A stretch of 64,000 nt of DNA. Origin: Malachius bipustulatus (lineage: Eukaryota > Arthropoda > Insecta > Coleoptera > Melyridae). The stretch lies in the NCBI GenBank assembly GCA_910589415.1, contig OU342634.1, positions 45,001,723 to 45,065,722 of the forward strand. Direction: 5' to 3'. Shown here one piece after another: positions 41,287-52,749 of this stretch (its first letter is position 1; the number at the start of each line of letters is the position of its first letter). Under the pieces are notes generated by a model. That model saw only the letters and a list, made by a program, of their open reading frames with translations. It was not told the DNA's origin and ran no database searches. A program made the translations under genes and the position numbers.

Positions 41287-42474
41287 CAGGGTGTCCCAAT
41301 ATTCCATGGACATGGAGCAACCACAGATTACTGAGGTAAAAAAAAGTCGCTCGGACCAAACTTATCTCTATACCAAAATGCTTCGTTTGTCCGCTAGAGG
41401 GCTTCAAAGTCTTTTGAAAATTTTAGTTTTTTTGAAATAGCTCAAAGTCGGCTGATTCAAATTCGATGAAATTTAGTAGGTAAATTTCTTATTAAAAGTA
41501 CTAATTTCTGATGTACATGATAATTTGACGAAAACCCGGGAAGGGGTGAAACTACCCCTACCCTCCATTAAAATCAATCGTACTTGTTGATAGGGTAGCA
41601 GGAATGCTGTTCATGTTTTTTTGTTTGAAAGATACATCGTTTTAGCAAATTTTTGGTCTCTTACAAAAATCTGTATCTTTCCGAGGTGCTATGTGATAAA
41701 ATAAATTAATCGATGATAACTAAATTTTTATTTCATTCTTTTAATTTGAAATCAAATTTTCAATTGTCAGGTGATTATTTGATCTAATCTCATAAAAGAT
41801 GCTCGATGTGGGCGCCGGTTTGGACCCTAGAAAGTTCCATCCTGCGCAAAAAAATTATTTGAACTCTTCTTGGAACCTCGTCGTTTTGCAAACTGTTTAC
41901 TGCGTTTGAAAAAAACCGTTTGCAAACACCTGAAAAAAAAACCGAACCATACTAAACATCTTTTATGAGATTAGATCAAATAATCACCTGACAATTTGAA
42001 AATTTGATTTCAAATTAAAAAAATGAAATAAAATTTTGGTTAGGTACCATCGACTAATTTATTTTATCACATAGCACCTCGGAAAGATACAGATTTTTGT
42101 AAGAGACCAAAAATGGGCTAAAACGATGTATCTTTCAAACAAAAAAACATGAACAGCATTCCTGCTACCCTATCAACAAGTACGATCGATTTTAATGGAG
42201 GGTAGGGGTAGTTTCACCCCTTCCCGGGTTTCCGTCAAATTATCATGTACATCAGAAATTAGTACTTTCAATAAGACATTTACCTACCAAATTTCATCGA
42301 ATTTGAATCAGCCGACTTTGAGCTATTTCAAAAAAACGAAAATTTTCAAAAGACTTTGAAGCCCTCTAGCGGACAAACGAAGCATTTTGGTATAGAGATA
42401 AGTTTGGTCCGAGCGACTTTTTTTACCTCAGTAATCTGTGGTTGCTCCATGTCCATGGAATATTGGGACACCCT
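41287..42474. mobile_element. 1.19-kb near-perfect palindrome, CAGGGTGTCCCAATATTCCA ends
   Basis: CAGGGTGTCCCAATATTCCA and TGGAATATTGGGACACCCTG are the ends, flanked by TA. The arms are about 510 bp each with only scattered mismatches, around a loop of about 155 bp (41803-41958). The loop holds the end of a transposase gene. The arms contain CCCGGGAAGGGGTGAAACTA and its complement. Among the elements here it is one of the cleanest hairpins, so probably young. Confidence 0.9.
41790..41905 (-). pseudogene. Transposase C-terminal remnant in the palindrome loop
   Basis: The minus-strand frame ends RMELSRVQTGAHIEHLL then TGA (complement of 41790-41792). This is the typical last segment of IS630/Tc1/mariner-like transposases of insects, whose ends read ...GAHIEHLL. 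About 36 codons remain. The palindrome boundary falls within the final His-Leu-Leu-stop codons: the right arm repeats CATCTTTTATGAGATTAG from there outward. Confidence 0.75.
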
Positions 42475-42492
42475 GTATGTATGTAAGTATAC

Positions 42493-43341
42493 ATCAGGGT
42501 GATTCATAATATATTTTGTGCAGGATTTCAAAATGTGATAGCTCGTTCAAAAATATAAAAAAGTCCCTATTAACATGGGTCCGCAAACCCACCATTTTCG
42601 AGATACAGGGGGTGTCAAGAAAATATATTTTATTCAGTTTTTTGACGATTTCTAAGAAACCGTTACTTTTCCGAAACCGAAAAAATTTCAGATATAAAAC
42701 TGAATTTTTGTACACATCTTATCATTAATTAATATTATTTACTTTTTGAGGTGTGATAATATTTATTTTATTCGGCAGTGACGGAGATTTTGGGGTTGCT
42801 TGAAATTATTTTGACCCTAGTTTCTACGACACTGCAAAAATTGACATTGTGGAAGCGCTTTTTATACTGTCAATGTTTTCGACATAAAAAAGTGCTCTTG
42901 GTCAAATACTCTAATGTAAACTGTTTTCGAGAAAAACAGCATTTTATGATAAAAAAATGTTCAAAAATAATTTTAACGGGCATTTACGCTCTAACCTAGG
43001 GCTTCCTGAGGTAGACCTGACACGCAGAGCCATCCAGTCATCTCGAAGCTGTTGCTGTAGACAACACTGTTTCGGTCTCTTTATGACCTCATCAGTACAG
43101 CACATCGAGAAATAACTAGAGGATGCTCGTCAGGCCAGTCCAGGAAGCCAACTTATAAATGAAAAATTGATAATATTAATGACAAGATGTGTACAAAAAC
43201 TAGGCTCTGCATCTCAAACAGTTCCTGAGATTAAAAACTGAAAATAATTAATTTTTTCGGGACCCGTGAGAACTTTTTTTCATATTTTTGAACGAGCTAT
43301 CATATCCTGAAGTCCTGCGCACATATTATGAATCATCATGC
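42493..43341. mobile_element. Foldback element, CATCAGGGTGATTCATAATA ends
   Basis: GGGTGATTCATAATATATTT at the left is answered by ATATTATGAATCATCATGCA at the right. The arms include GATAGCTCGTTCAAAAATAT and ATATTTTTGAACGAGCTATC. The centre contains non-palindromic DNA around 42980-43140 with no recognised product. Confidence 0.75.
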
Positions 43342-44917
43342 ATATCAATCGTGGACAGGTGAATTTTGGAAAACCACTTTTTCGTGATCTGGGGGTCATG
43401 ATCGGTGGACATTTGATGAGTTTGGGTGATTTTAGAAAAGTGATCATTTCGTCTGGTCGCAGTTTTCAATCTAGGGGGCTGAAATTTTTGTGGGAGTAAG
43501 AATTTCACAAGGAGTGGTCTGGTAATTGCACTTGAGCAAAATCGGCCATTTGAATTTTCGGAAAATTGGCTATTTTTTGAACTCCTGTATGAGCAAGATG
43601 TAAAAAAAACTTTGAAACCAAATGAACAGAATTGGAAAAAAGATTAGTGAACGAAATTTTCTACTTTTGTGAAACATAGGGATGCCGTTTGATTTTCGCA
43701 AAAAAATCTCCTAAAGTTGCGCTGCTTCTATAGGTGTCCCTCCAAATTAAAAAAAAAAAACTTCCATGACGCACGGCGAGACGCGCGTTTTCTTCTGGTC
43801 GCAGGGGTCGCAATCTAGGGGGCTGAAATTATATTTTTGGTAGTAATATAGCTGCAAGAAGTCGTCTGGTATTACATTTGAGCAAAATCGGTCTGGTGGT
43901 TAAAAAATGGATGCCTTTTAAATTTTAGCAAAAATGACTAGATTTTGAACCCCTCTATAATAAAGCAAGTTAGAAAAAAAACTTTTGAACCAAATTATTA
44001 AGATTGCAAGAAAATTAATTGAAATTTGAGTTAATGCAATAAAATTTGCATTATTTATATTAATAAGCCAGTGGCGTGGGTAGGAAAAGGATGAAAATGG
44101 CAAAATTTCTATAACCATTTATGAGCCTATTTTTGGAGAAATTGAACTAAATTTTTTCCAGTAGACAACTATACTAATAACCATTAACTCTGAAAAATTT
44201 CAAGAAGTAAATAAGAAAAATGGCGGAGATATTCGAATATTTTTTACATTATATAATAATGTTTATTCCTCTAAAATTTTCGATTTTCAAAACTCCCCTT
44301 TCATTTTTTTCGAATTTATTAAAAGTAGTGTACCTAAATATAATAGTTTTTTTTAAGTAAAGTGGAAAATTTCAGAAAGCCAATTTAAATAAAAGCGGTG
44401 AAAATATTCATAATTGAAGCGCATAAAAATACACTACTTAATGTATGCGATTGCATGATGCGCAAGAAGGTTGTTTTAAATTTTATATACGTTTGTTTAG
44501 CGTTGTTTGGGGTAGTTCGCAAGTGATTTTTTCTAATACCTACTGCACACGACACCTTAAACGAATTTTTTCTAATTTTTAAACGTTCGAATTGATGCAT
44601 GGTTAGATCAACCATCTCATTTGATTTAGCTCTCAAATATCCCTCAAGATATATTATTATTTTTTCGATGTCATTTAAATCCTCATTATATTATTTATGA
44701 TCAGTTTAGTAATAAACAGATCATGAAAACTATTGCACTCTGCAGCATATCACCTGAAAAAAAATCCACTTACTAATCTAAGTTCTTGGGTGCTACTACA
44801 TATATAGTTTAATTCTTCAATTCTTTTTTCTAACTTCGAAAATAAGTTACAAAATTTATTTTCTATACATCCTCACTATCTTTAGACTGGCGTGATAACA
44901 GCTGCTAAAAAGATGGT

Positions 44918-45394
44918 TGACAATTTTTGAACGCACTATACGTAGGTACTTTGTACATTAGGTAATAGTTCTAGTGGTCTTTCGTAATTTTTGGAAAATT
45001 TTCCTATTTTGGGAAATCGAGTTATTTAATTTTTAATGTCAATAATATGGGAATAATGAACGACACATGATTTGAAATATTCGCTGTTGTAACTGCTTGC
45101 AATAAAGTATTTCTACTGTACCCTGTAGGTACTCATTCTAGCAGCCTCTCGTAATTTTGTCAAAATTTTCCTTTTTTGGGAAATCTAATAATTTAATTTT
45201 TCATTTTAATGGGGATGAAAGACACGATTTAAAATATACCCCCCGTCCCTGTATAGTTGTTTGCAAGAAATTATTCCTGGTGTAGTCTGGATGTATTGGT
45301 CCAGTGGTCCTAAATGGTGTTTCGTAATTTATTTATCCTATTTTGAAATAAAAGTATACTTATACATACACATAGTGCGTTCAAAAATTGTCAA
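44918..45394. repeat. Inverted repeat, TTTTTGAACGCACTATA arms
   Basis: TTGACAATTTTTGAACGCAC at the left and GTGCGTTCAAAAATTGTCAA at the right are perfect inverted 20-mers at the ends of a 477-bp segment. Within it, two direct copies of a TCTCGTAATTTT...TTTGGGAAATC segment are seen (about 44980 and 45150). Confidence 0.7.
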
Positions 45395-46124
45395 TTGACA
45401 ATAGAATGAAAAATACAGGCGGCAAAAATGACCACCTACCTTTGTACGGCGCTGAAGGGTGGATACGACTCTCATCGGTTCCGGTCACAGGGATGAAGAT
45501 TGGACGCTTCTATTTACACTCCCGGAAAAACAGTTCGAAACTAAAAAGGGAAAAAAATCAAACGCGGCTTCAGCGAGATAATGACCGTTAATTTTTAATC
45601 AGGATCGGGCGGAACGGCGCGAACTCCGGTGCCTGAAACAACTACGGATCTCGACTACGATTTTCAGTCACCGAATGCCGATCTCTGAATAAATTCATTT
45701 AAAAATAAAATCCCCGTAATTTTATAATATTATCCTTATCCGCTAGATTAAGTATCTGCCTTTTTTAGAGAAAGGACGCGCTGCATAAAAAGATTATTTC
45801 GTTTTTATGTTTGGCGATAGCGTGTTGATAGGTATGTATCAGCGAATCGTTTCTGAATTTTGTAGTCAACTGCCTCGACTGAGCTCGCTTAAAATTTCAT
45901 CTATTTAAAAAAAATTAAATAATTTGAAGAATTAATCAGGAATAAATATGCCTGATGTGAATATTTTACCAATATAATTTTTCTATTTTTATTAATGAAC
46001 GACTAAAATGATATTTTCGCTAATTTTGAAAATCACGAGAGCGAATTATTATAAATAGTTGACACGACAAAAAAATTAAATCGGAAATCAGGACTTCATT
46101 ACAAAGTGCTGCAAAGAGAGCAAA

Positions 46125-46937
46125 ACTTCAAAATTTCTTAAAACCTAAATACACCTAACTCGACTCCGACTGCGGCGTAACGCAAAAAATTAAACGGCGT
46201 TTTGTTCGGTTCTTTTCCCGCGGAATACAATGAACCCTTTCCAAAGCAACCTTCGCGAAAAAACCCGCCGCTGGCACGCAAAACAAAAATCTGCATTTTT
46301 TTCAAAATGTTTTTTTTGCATGAAGGGAAGGGTTTGGGGAGACATTTTTTATTTGAAAAGATGCCCCTTTCTTTCAACTTTTATTTTTGCTTCGGAAAAT
46401 CCCGCTGCGATAATTTTCAAGGGAGATCTGGGAGTTCTTACTTTCGAACTCTGTAACCGAGGGAAACTGAGAGGAGTAATAGGGGGTTCTTGAGGAGCTA
46501 AAAATTATTCCAATCGGTCCATATTCCGCCCGCCTGCGTGAGTTAAAATCATAAAAACGTTCCTGAGCGGACGCGTGAATCAGCCGACGCGGCAGTGTGA
46601 TGAACGGGAGGGGGGAAAATTTTTTGAATTTTCGGCGCTTCCTCGTATTTCGTCAATTTTTAACCGATTTTGAAAATTCTTTCTTCCTGTTAACCGCTGA
46701 ACTTCGAGGAAAGAGGAAAATTACAAGATACTCCTCCTCCACCCCTTCCCTTCACCAAAAAAACATTTTGAAAAAAATTTAGATTTTTATTTCGCGTGCC
46801 AGCGGCGGAGTTTTCGCGAACGTTGCTTCGTATAGGGTTCATTGTATTCCGAGCAAAAAAACGAACAAAACGACGTTTGATTTTTGCGCTACGCCTCTTT
46901 CGCAGTCGAGTTATCGGGGTATTAAGAAATTTTGAAC
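46125..46937. repeat. GC-rich inverted repeat inside the 4.2-kb element
   Basis: ACTCGACTCCGACTGCGGCG, CGGAATACAATGAACCC and GGCACGCAAAACAAAAAT at the left mirror ATTTCGCGTGCCAGCGG, GGGTTCATTGTATTCCG and CGCAGTCGAGT at the right. The base composition is well above its surroundings. Frames of 60-87 codons here are not recognised. Confidence 0.65.
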
Positions 46938-47654
46938 GTTCGCTCTCCCTACCCTCCCAATTGGATCAGGCCCTTAAAAAACATCAAAATACCCTTCTAA
47001 AAAACATTAGCTGAACCCCCTACATGTACTACCAGCCAAGAAGAAACCATTTGAAATTTTTTTTCGCAATCAAAATTCGCTATATTTCGCGAGCAAGTTG
47101 CCCGATCAACTATCGCCTGGAACGAGCTTACCTGTTCTGCCAAGCTCTTCCGTTTTGGGATTGGGAAGAATTCTTTGGTAGGATCAAAACTGACGGAGTA
47201 AATCCACGAAAAACCGGTATCCTGTACTACAATGGCCCCTTTCTCCCTCCCGCCCCGCGGATCGGTGGAACGTGAGTGGGGAAAATTGAGCTGGGACCTT
47301 ACTTAGTCGATCGAGGCAAAAATATTTTTGATGTGGGGGTCTACACTTTGAAATACCCATAATAGGTACCTTACTAGTATATATTTTAATTACAATTGTT
47401 TAATTTATTAGTGTATTTTTTAATAACAAAATACTTTTCGAAAATCACCCAAACTCATCAAATGTCCACCAATCATGACCCAGATCACGAAAAAGTAGTT
47501 TTCCAAAATTCACCTGCCCACGATATACAGGGTGTTAATGAATTAGTGTTACAAACTGATAGGGCATGTAGGAAATGCAAAAATAGGCAAAAAAATTCCT
47601 GTAGACATTTGTCGTTGTAGCTTTAGTTTTCTAGATATTTATACAGTGTGTCAA

Positions 47655-47990
47655 GTGTAAGTGGCATTACATGGGGATCTCGGGAACGGTAAAAGATACA
47701 GGGTCGATTAAATTAGAGAAAAGTTGCACAATTTGATGCTTAATAAGAATCTGAATTTTTTTAAATATTTTCAATCGTTGCTGAAATATCCCGAAAAAAC
47801 TGAAAAATGAAAATTTCTTATTTTTGCCATCATTTTTATTATTGGAAATTAATTATTTTATTGTAGGCTTACATAAGCCGTCATTTAGAGCTATCCATTT
47901 GACATTACCTACAAAAATTTTCAAAGCCGACTAGATCCCAGAGTTTTCATAGCCAACTTTTGTTTTTCTTATGGCCACCCCGCCATATTG
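47655..47990. mobile_element. Solo arm related to the 10139-11063 element
   Basis: GGGATCTCGGGAACGGTAAA, GTCGATTAAATTAGAGAAAA, TCGTTGCTGAAATATCCCGA and CCCAGAGTTTTCATAGCCAA follow the order of the arm at 10139-11063. The partner arm is absent. A short AAACTGATAGGGCATGTAG stretch before it (47528-47650) starts with CAGGGTGTTAATG and is a further end fragment. Confidence 0.6.
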
Positions 47991-48004
47991 ATTATTTATT
48001 TCGT

Positions 48005-49175
48005 TTGGTATAAAATAGTGGTACTTACCCTGAAGTGGATCTTCTCGTATTTAGCAGATCGTGAACTAACTGGTAAAATTAAAGGAAATTTGTCGCATTC
48101 ATTAGTTACTATACCTCTGGTGTCTCACAGGGCTCTCATTTGTTTATTCTTTTCATAAATATTGTCTGTGGAAACCTTAGAGTGGCTAAAATTTTGATTT
48201 TTGCAGATGACATTAATAATATGTGTGATTAGTTCTGTTTACAGAAAGACCTTGATACTATTTACTCCTGCTAGAATCAGTTGAGATTGAATTGCAGTAA
48301 GTGTAGGATGTTGACCTTTTCCAGAAGCAAAAAGAATAGACTTCATTCTGATTATTACATTATTGGTGGTCGGCTTCTGGAGTCTGTCGAAAGCATTAAG
48401 GATTTGGGAATTAAATTTCAAAGCAACTTTGAGTTTGACCATCACCTAAGGGCAGTTACCTCGACTCGAAGGCTCACAAATTGCTCGGATTTGTGAAACG
48501 CTCTACGAGCTAATTTAAATCTGATGTTTCCATTATCCACTTGTACAAAACCGTAGTTAAGCCCATATTATTATAGGGGTCAATCATATGGTCTCTAACT
48601 AAAGAAATGTCCATTAAACTATTGGAATCTGTGAATCTGTACAGCATAAGTTCCTTAGATTTATTGCCCTCAAAAGTGGGGAAAAAATTAACTATGATTA
48701 TCATAATTATTATTTTCATATAGCCTTTTCGCTAGAAATTGAGTCGGTCAAATCCTTGCATGTGCATTGTGATTTTTATTTTGTAAAAAAGGTAAAGGTA
48801 CATGTGGTAAATTGTTAATTTGAGACTTGCTAGGGAACTTGTTGAATTTAGCACTGCCAGAAATCATTAGATTATTCAACCGTTTCACGCTTAAGGCGTA
48901 AATAGAACAAAATCGTAATACCATCTGGCCTTGCTAACTTGAGCAACTTAAATTCGTTCAAACGTGAGCTTAAAAACCTGGTCTTTAGGTTCCAGTGAGA
49001 TATTTGTAGTCTGTACACTTATTTTGTAAGACGATTGCTCAAGGCAGTAAATTGTGTTGCTGTTGTTAACAAACTTAAAAAATTTATAAAATGGGGAAAA
49101 ATGTTATTTTTTTCTCCTGTTTTAATGTTATTCTATTATAAGCATTACCTGTTGACAATAAATAAATCATTTTTG
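48005..49175 (+). mobile_element. Decayed LINE, 3' half of reverse transcriptase
   Basis: The plus-strand translation shows WIFSYLADRELTGKIKGN (48033 on), SGVSQGSHLFILFIN, ILIFADDIN (the catalytic box, near 48205), LRLNCSKCRMLTFSRSKKN (48284 on), ESIKDLGIKFQSNFEFDHHL, and SVQHKFLRFIALKSG near 48640. These are the usual order of jockey/CR1-type reverse transcriptase motifs up to the C-terminal region. Several frameshifts and stops make it dead. The end is AATAAATAAATC near 49160. Confidence 0.85.
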
Positions 49176-49766
49176 TAGTGTATTCAAAGATGAAACATTT
49201 TCAAAAATTATTATCTCCACTCTTGATTAGTCCATTCTGGCTGTAAACGTCTCAAATCAGATAACCTTTTCGCATACAACTAGGAACTCTGCTAGCTAGA
49301 ACGGCACACTGCTCAAAATCCTAAATAATGCATCACTGGCTAAATTTTTAAATTAACTGAAATGAAGATCTGTTTTTAATTTTGGCAATGCAAAATTCAA
49401 CCAAAAACAAGCAAGTTTTACCTTAACTTCCTAAGAGCGAGGATCCACTAAGAATTTCCTGCGGTCTAGACAAATATTATGGTCACATTTTCCAAGAGGG
49501 TGAAAAATGGATTTTTACATAGGGCTATTTGGCCATATTGTTTATATTATATTAATAGGTCAAATACACCTATTTGACCTATTTCTAACTTCAAAGTTAA
49601 ATTAACCATACAGTCCATAATAAGTAAATTAGCACTGGGAGTTAATTTCTGTAGAGTTACCTATTTTCAGGGAACATTAACAATTACTTTCTTACCCCAT
49701 ATTAGCAACGATTATTAATTTTAGTTGATTTGTTGCTTTGAATGATAAAAAAATAATAAATACATT
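49176..49766. other. Intergenic DNA downstream of PWP1
   Basis: No gene or clear repeat was recognised. Confidence 0.4.
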
Positions 49767-49768
49767 TT

Positions 49769-49774
49769 TTTATT
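49769..49774 (-). terminator. Polyadenylation signal of PWP1
   Basis: TTTATT on the plus strand reads AATAAA on the minus strand, about 45 bases past the PWP1 stop codon. Confidence 0.7.
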
Positions 49775-49816
49775 CAATTTCATAACAAATAAAAACAATG
49801 TACAACTATAATAATA

Positions 49817-52402
49817 TCAAGTTGACGTGCTTTCCCCTTCATTTGTTTCCGTCCTCAATGGCCTAGATTCAAAAGTTTGTCGCACTGAAAAAAAAAATAA
49901 ATAAAAATAACTAACAACACCTTAGATACTAAAATAAAACAATACACACCTGGATCGATATTCTGTAAATCGTAAACGCAGAAATTATACGACTTGTTAT
50001 CACCACCGGCTGCGATTACAAACGGCAAATCGGGACACAAATCCAAAGCGTGTACGATGCCGATACTAAAATCCCTCTCGTTCACCAGTTTCGGGACACC
50101 TTCCTCGCCAAAATCCCAAGTCTTGATCGAGCCGTCAGGTGACCCAGACACCATCAGACCCGGACACTGTCCACTAATCGAGAGTCCCGTCACTTCTTTA
50201 CTGTGAGCCTCCAACGACCAGAGTTTACCTGATTGGAATAAAAACATTTTAATATAAATTTTATAACGATTCATCAGATTGTTTCACCTTTTCGACAATC
50301 GAAACACTGTAATAGACCATTGTTAGTGCCGGCGATGAACATGAAAGGTTGAAGGGGGTTCCAGACCAACTGCTCTATTTCTCCATCCAAGTTCCATATT
50401 TGATGAGGTTCTGGAGTACGACAATCAAATACTCTAGCCGTACAGTCACAACCACCTGAAACATGCATTTTTTTTAACTTATCATCCACCAAGCTCATTG
50501 GTTAAAATTTAATATCTTTCAATATGAAAACTGCATCCTGTGCAGTACAGTGACTTTTAAAATATTTTTACCTGCTAAAAGAGTCTGCGCCTCCAATTTA
50601 TGCCATTGCAAACACTGAACCTTATCACCGAAGGCGGTGATGGTCGTACTTGGAATTTGGTGCTCCATGTCCCACAACATGACAGTTTGATCCACTGATC
50701 CGCTCGCCAAAATATGATCGAAATTCCGATTCCACGCCAAAGCTAGAACGGCGTCTTTATGACCTACGCGTTGCCTCTTCTTCTTTTTACTGGGCGTCTT
50801 TCCCAAGGTGAAGGCCGGTTCTATGCAGTTTATTATATCCATGTCCCAGACTTCTATGATGGGGCTCATAGAGCCAATCGCACAATAGTTTCCGTGAGGC
50901 ATGTTCGGTTCATAGTTCAACCATTCCAGGCACAACGGAAATGAAGGAAGAAGGATATCGTGATGGACGTAAAGAGAAGGCTCCTCTTCATTGTAAGCTA
51001 AAAAAAATTATGGAAAAGCATTTAACCGGATCCGGAAATAAGTATTCATTACAGGGTGTCGCTAAAAGGTACCACCATAATCTTCCTTTCTTCCATTATT
51101 ATTTTGAGTCTCTTGACGTAGATCTTCTCAAAAACTTTTGAGAGAATGGGTAGTAGGCTTATAGGTTAGTATGAAGAGACATCCTCTGGTTTTTTACCCG
51201 GATTTCAGAATAATAATGATTTGGGTAACTTTCCATGTGCTGGGGAAGTGGCTTGTTTGTATTCAAATTCCGTTAAATATAAAAATTCTTAATTTTATGC
51301 ATTTTTCTGAGAGTTCTTGCGATATTCTGCCAGCAATTAGATCAAACCTGGGTGCTTTTCTAACGTTATTTTCCTTCATTATCATTTGTTTAGCTTGTTT
51401 GGTATTAAATCTGTTATGAAGTAGATTTATTTGAAATGGCTTGGATTTTTTTTTTGTTCAAAAATTAATTTTGTTCCATATAAAGCGGATTTCAGATAAT
51501 CGCAATCCAGATAATCGAGTTTCTACTGTAGATAATTTCAATTAAATCATATTTTTTGCTCAGGAATTTGTGGTAGAGCGTTGGTGGTACCTTTTAGCGA
51601 CACCTGTATAGTAATTTCATAGTTTATCTTTAATCAACTCATAAACCTCTAAATAACACATTGAGACCTAGGTAGGTAGTACTATAATATGCACAGCATA
51701 TTTCTAGCGCATTTATGTTCTTGATTGACTGTTCAGTACCTAGCAAACTTACCATAGACTTCTAACATGCTGGCATCTCCATCAATGTGTCCGACCAGTA
51801 TTAAGTTATCTCTAGGCTTAATAACATCATCTTCTTTGTCAGAATCATCAGAATCTGAGAAATTATCTTCCGCTTGTGTGGGCAATTCAGCAAGATTTTG
51901 AATTCCAAGTAAATTGGCGGTATTCGAGTCTAAAAAATCACATTACATATAATTTTTTTCAATTACTTGGTGCTCAATATAATAGTTATAAATACTAACC
52001 GTCATCGTTGTCATAATTTTCCAAACTAAATTCATCTCCGCCAGGAGAGACAGGCTCTGATTGCTCATTTTCGGCTTGGGGTTGCCCATTTTCAGTTTGC
52101 GATGTGGAAATACTGAAAAATGATTGGCCATACAAAACTCGGCTTTATAAATAATATTTGATCGACTTACCTCAACTTTTCTTTCGCGTCTTTGATTATT
52201 TTAACTAGCTCGTCTTTAGATAGCTGAACCTACACAAAACTGCACCTTAAATCTTTGTAAATGTACAAGAAATTGGGGTAGTGTAAAAATGTGTACTTAC
52301 TTTTGGAGGATTTGGATTGGCGACGCCTTTTCTAACCCATTTTATGCAGGAAACGAAATTGACCCTGCTCTCAGAACTTTCTTCCTCGCCATCTATTTCC
52401 AT
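49817..52402 (-). CDS. PWP1: Periodic tryptophan protein 1 homologue (WD40), 463 residues, 8 exons
   Basis: Coding exons read from the minus strand: 52402-52301, 52229-52171, 52112-52000, 51929-51753, 50997-50572, 50455-50288, 50228-49950, 49884-49817. All seven introns are GT-AG and the joined length is exactly 464 codons including TGA. The N-terminus (CIKWVRKGVAN, then VQLSKDELVKIIKDAKEKL) and an acidic stretch are followed by KPRDNLILVGHIDGD, LYVHHDILL, LEWLNYEPN, IIEVWDMD, a KKKKRQR basic patch, and WD repeats ending VMLWDME, ARVFDCR, IKTWDFG and FCVYDLQ. This order is that of animal PWP1 (about 500 residues in human). Known homologues are chromatin-associated nucleolar factors that promote rRNA transcription and ribosome production. 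Introns are 58-116 bp except intron 4 (755 bp), which holds a foldback element. Confidence 0.95.
51052..51606. mobile_element. Foldback element in PWP1 intron 4
   Basis: CAGGGTGTCGCTAAAAGGTA and TACCTTTTAGCGACACCTG are inverted ends flanked by TA. The TIRs are short (about 27 bp, to ACCACC/GGTGGT). The interior ends with a CAGATAATCGAGTTTCTACTG segment before TA (about 51510-51530), which resembles a pogo/Tigger terminal repeat, so another element end is embedded. Confidence 0.8.
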
Positions 52403-52600
52403 TGTAATGTTTTTTGAAATATTTTCAGAAAACGAACTGTTAGGTTAGAATAAAATCACAAATTTGGTTTTTCTTGCTAACCTCTAAATTCACGGCACGA
52501 TTACTTAACCTCTAAAAGACGATCTTCTTTTTAATTCTCCGCCGCGATAAATGACTAAGCATCAAAAAATTTAGCTATTGCATCAAATACTTCTATAACG
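52403..52600 (-). promoter_or_regulatory. PWP1: Upstream region of PWP1
   Basis: Contains the 5' flank of the PWP1 start codon. No TATA box is evident close to the ATG; a CTCCGCCGCGATAAATGACT stretch lies about 140 bases upstream. Promoter identity is inferred from position only. Confidence 0.35.
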
Positions 52601-52710
52601 ATGAAAAAGGGTCTTGTTGACCTCTTGACTTGGCAGACACACGGACTTATGTCGCGGGATCCTACATCCTACTCACGCAACTCAAACTCAACACCCGGGC
52701 GGCCCTCAGA

Positions 52711-52746
52711 AGCGTGTTTATTTATATCCCAACTAGGTTTTGCCAA
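52711..52746 (-). promoter_or_regulatory. TATA-containing module, inverted copy of 56415-56450
   Basis: On the minus strand it reads TTGGCAAAACCTAGTTGGGA followed by TATAAATAAAC. The same 36 bases with three or four differences are on the plus strand at 56415-56450. Function unknown. It lies some 310 bases upstream of PWP1 and points toward it. Confidence 0.4.
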
Positions 52747-52749
52747 GCT

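Larger units (their letters stand above)
43342..47527. mobile_element. 4.2-kb composite inverted-repeat element
   Basis: Arms of about 100 bp, ATCAATCGTGGACAGGTGAA through GATGAGTTTGGGTGATTTT at 43345-43440 and the complement at 47432-47524, face each other across 4 kb. Inside are at least two smaller inverted repeats (44918-45394 and 46125-46937), a dispersed repeat at 43970-44400, and unusually GC-rich DNA at 45400-47280. No gene product was recognised. The cargo may be several independent insertions. Confidence 0.6.

Noticed and set aside
45388..47275. Several frames of 60-87 codons in the GC-rich cargo
   Set aside because: They overlap on both strands within an inverted repeat, with no domain or splice context; higher G+C alone makes longer random frames.
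51141..51420. Possible reverse transcriptase fragment in the PWP1 intron element (frame at 51171-51419)
   Set aside because: No conserved polymerase motif could be placed; the resemblance was only general hydrophobic composition.
52711..52746. CCCAACTAGGTTTTGCC resembles an insect snRNA proximal element
   Set aside because: The TATA stretch is on the wrong side for that orientation and no snRNA 5' sequence follows.
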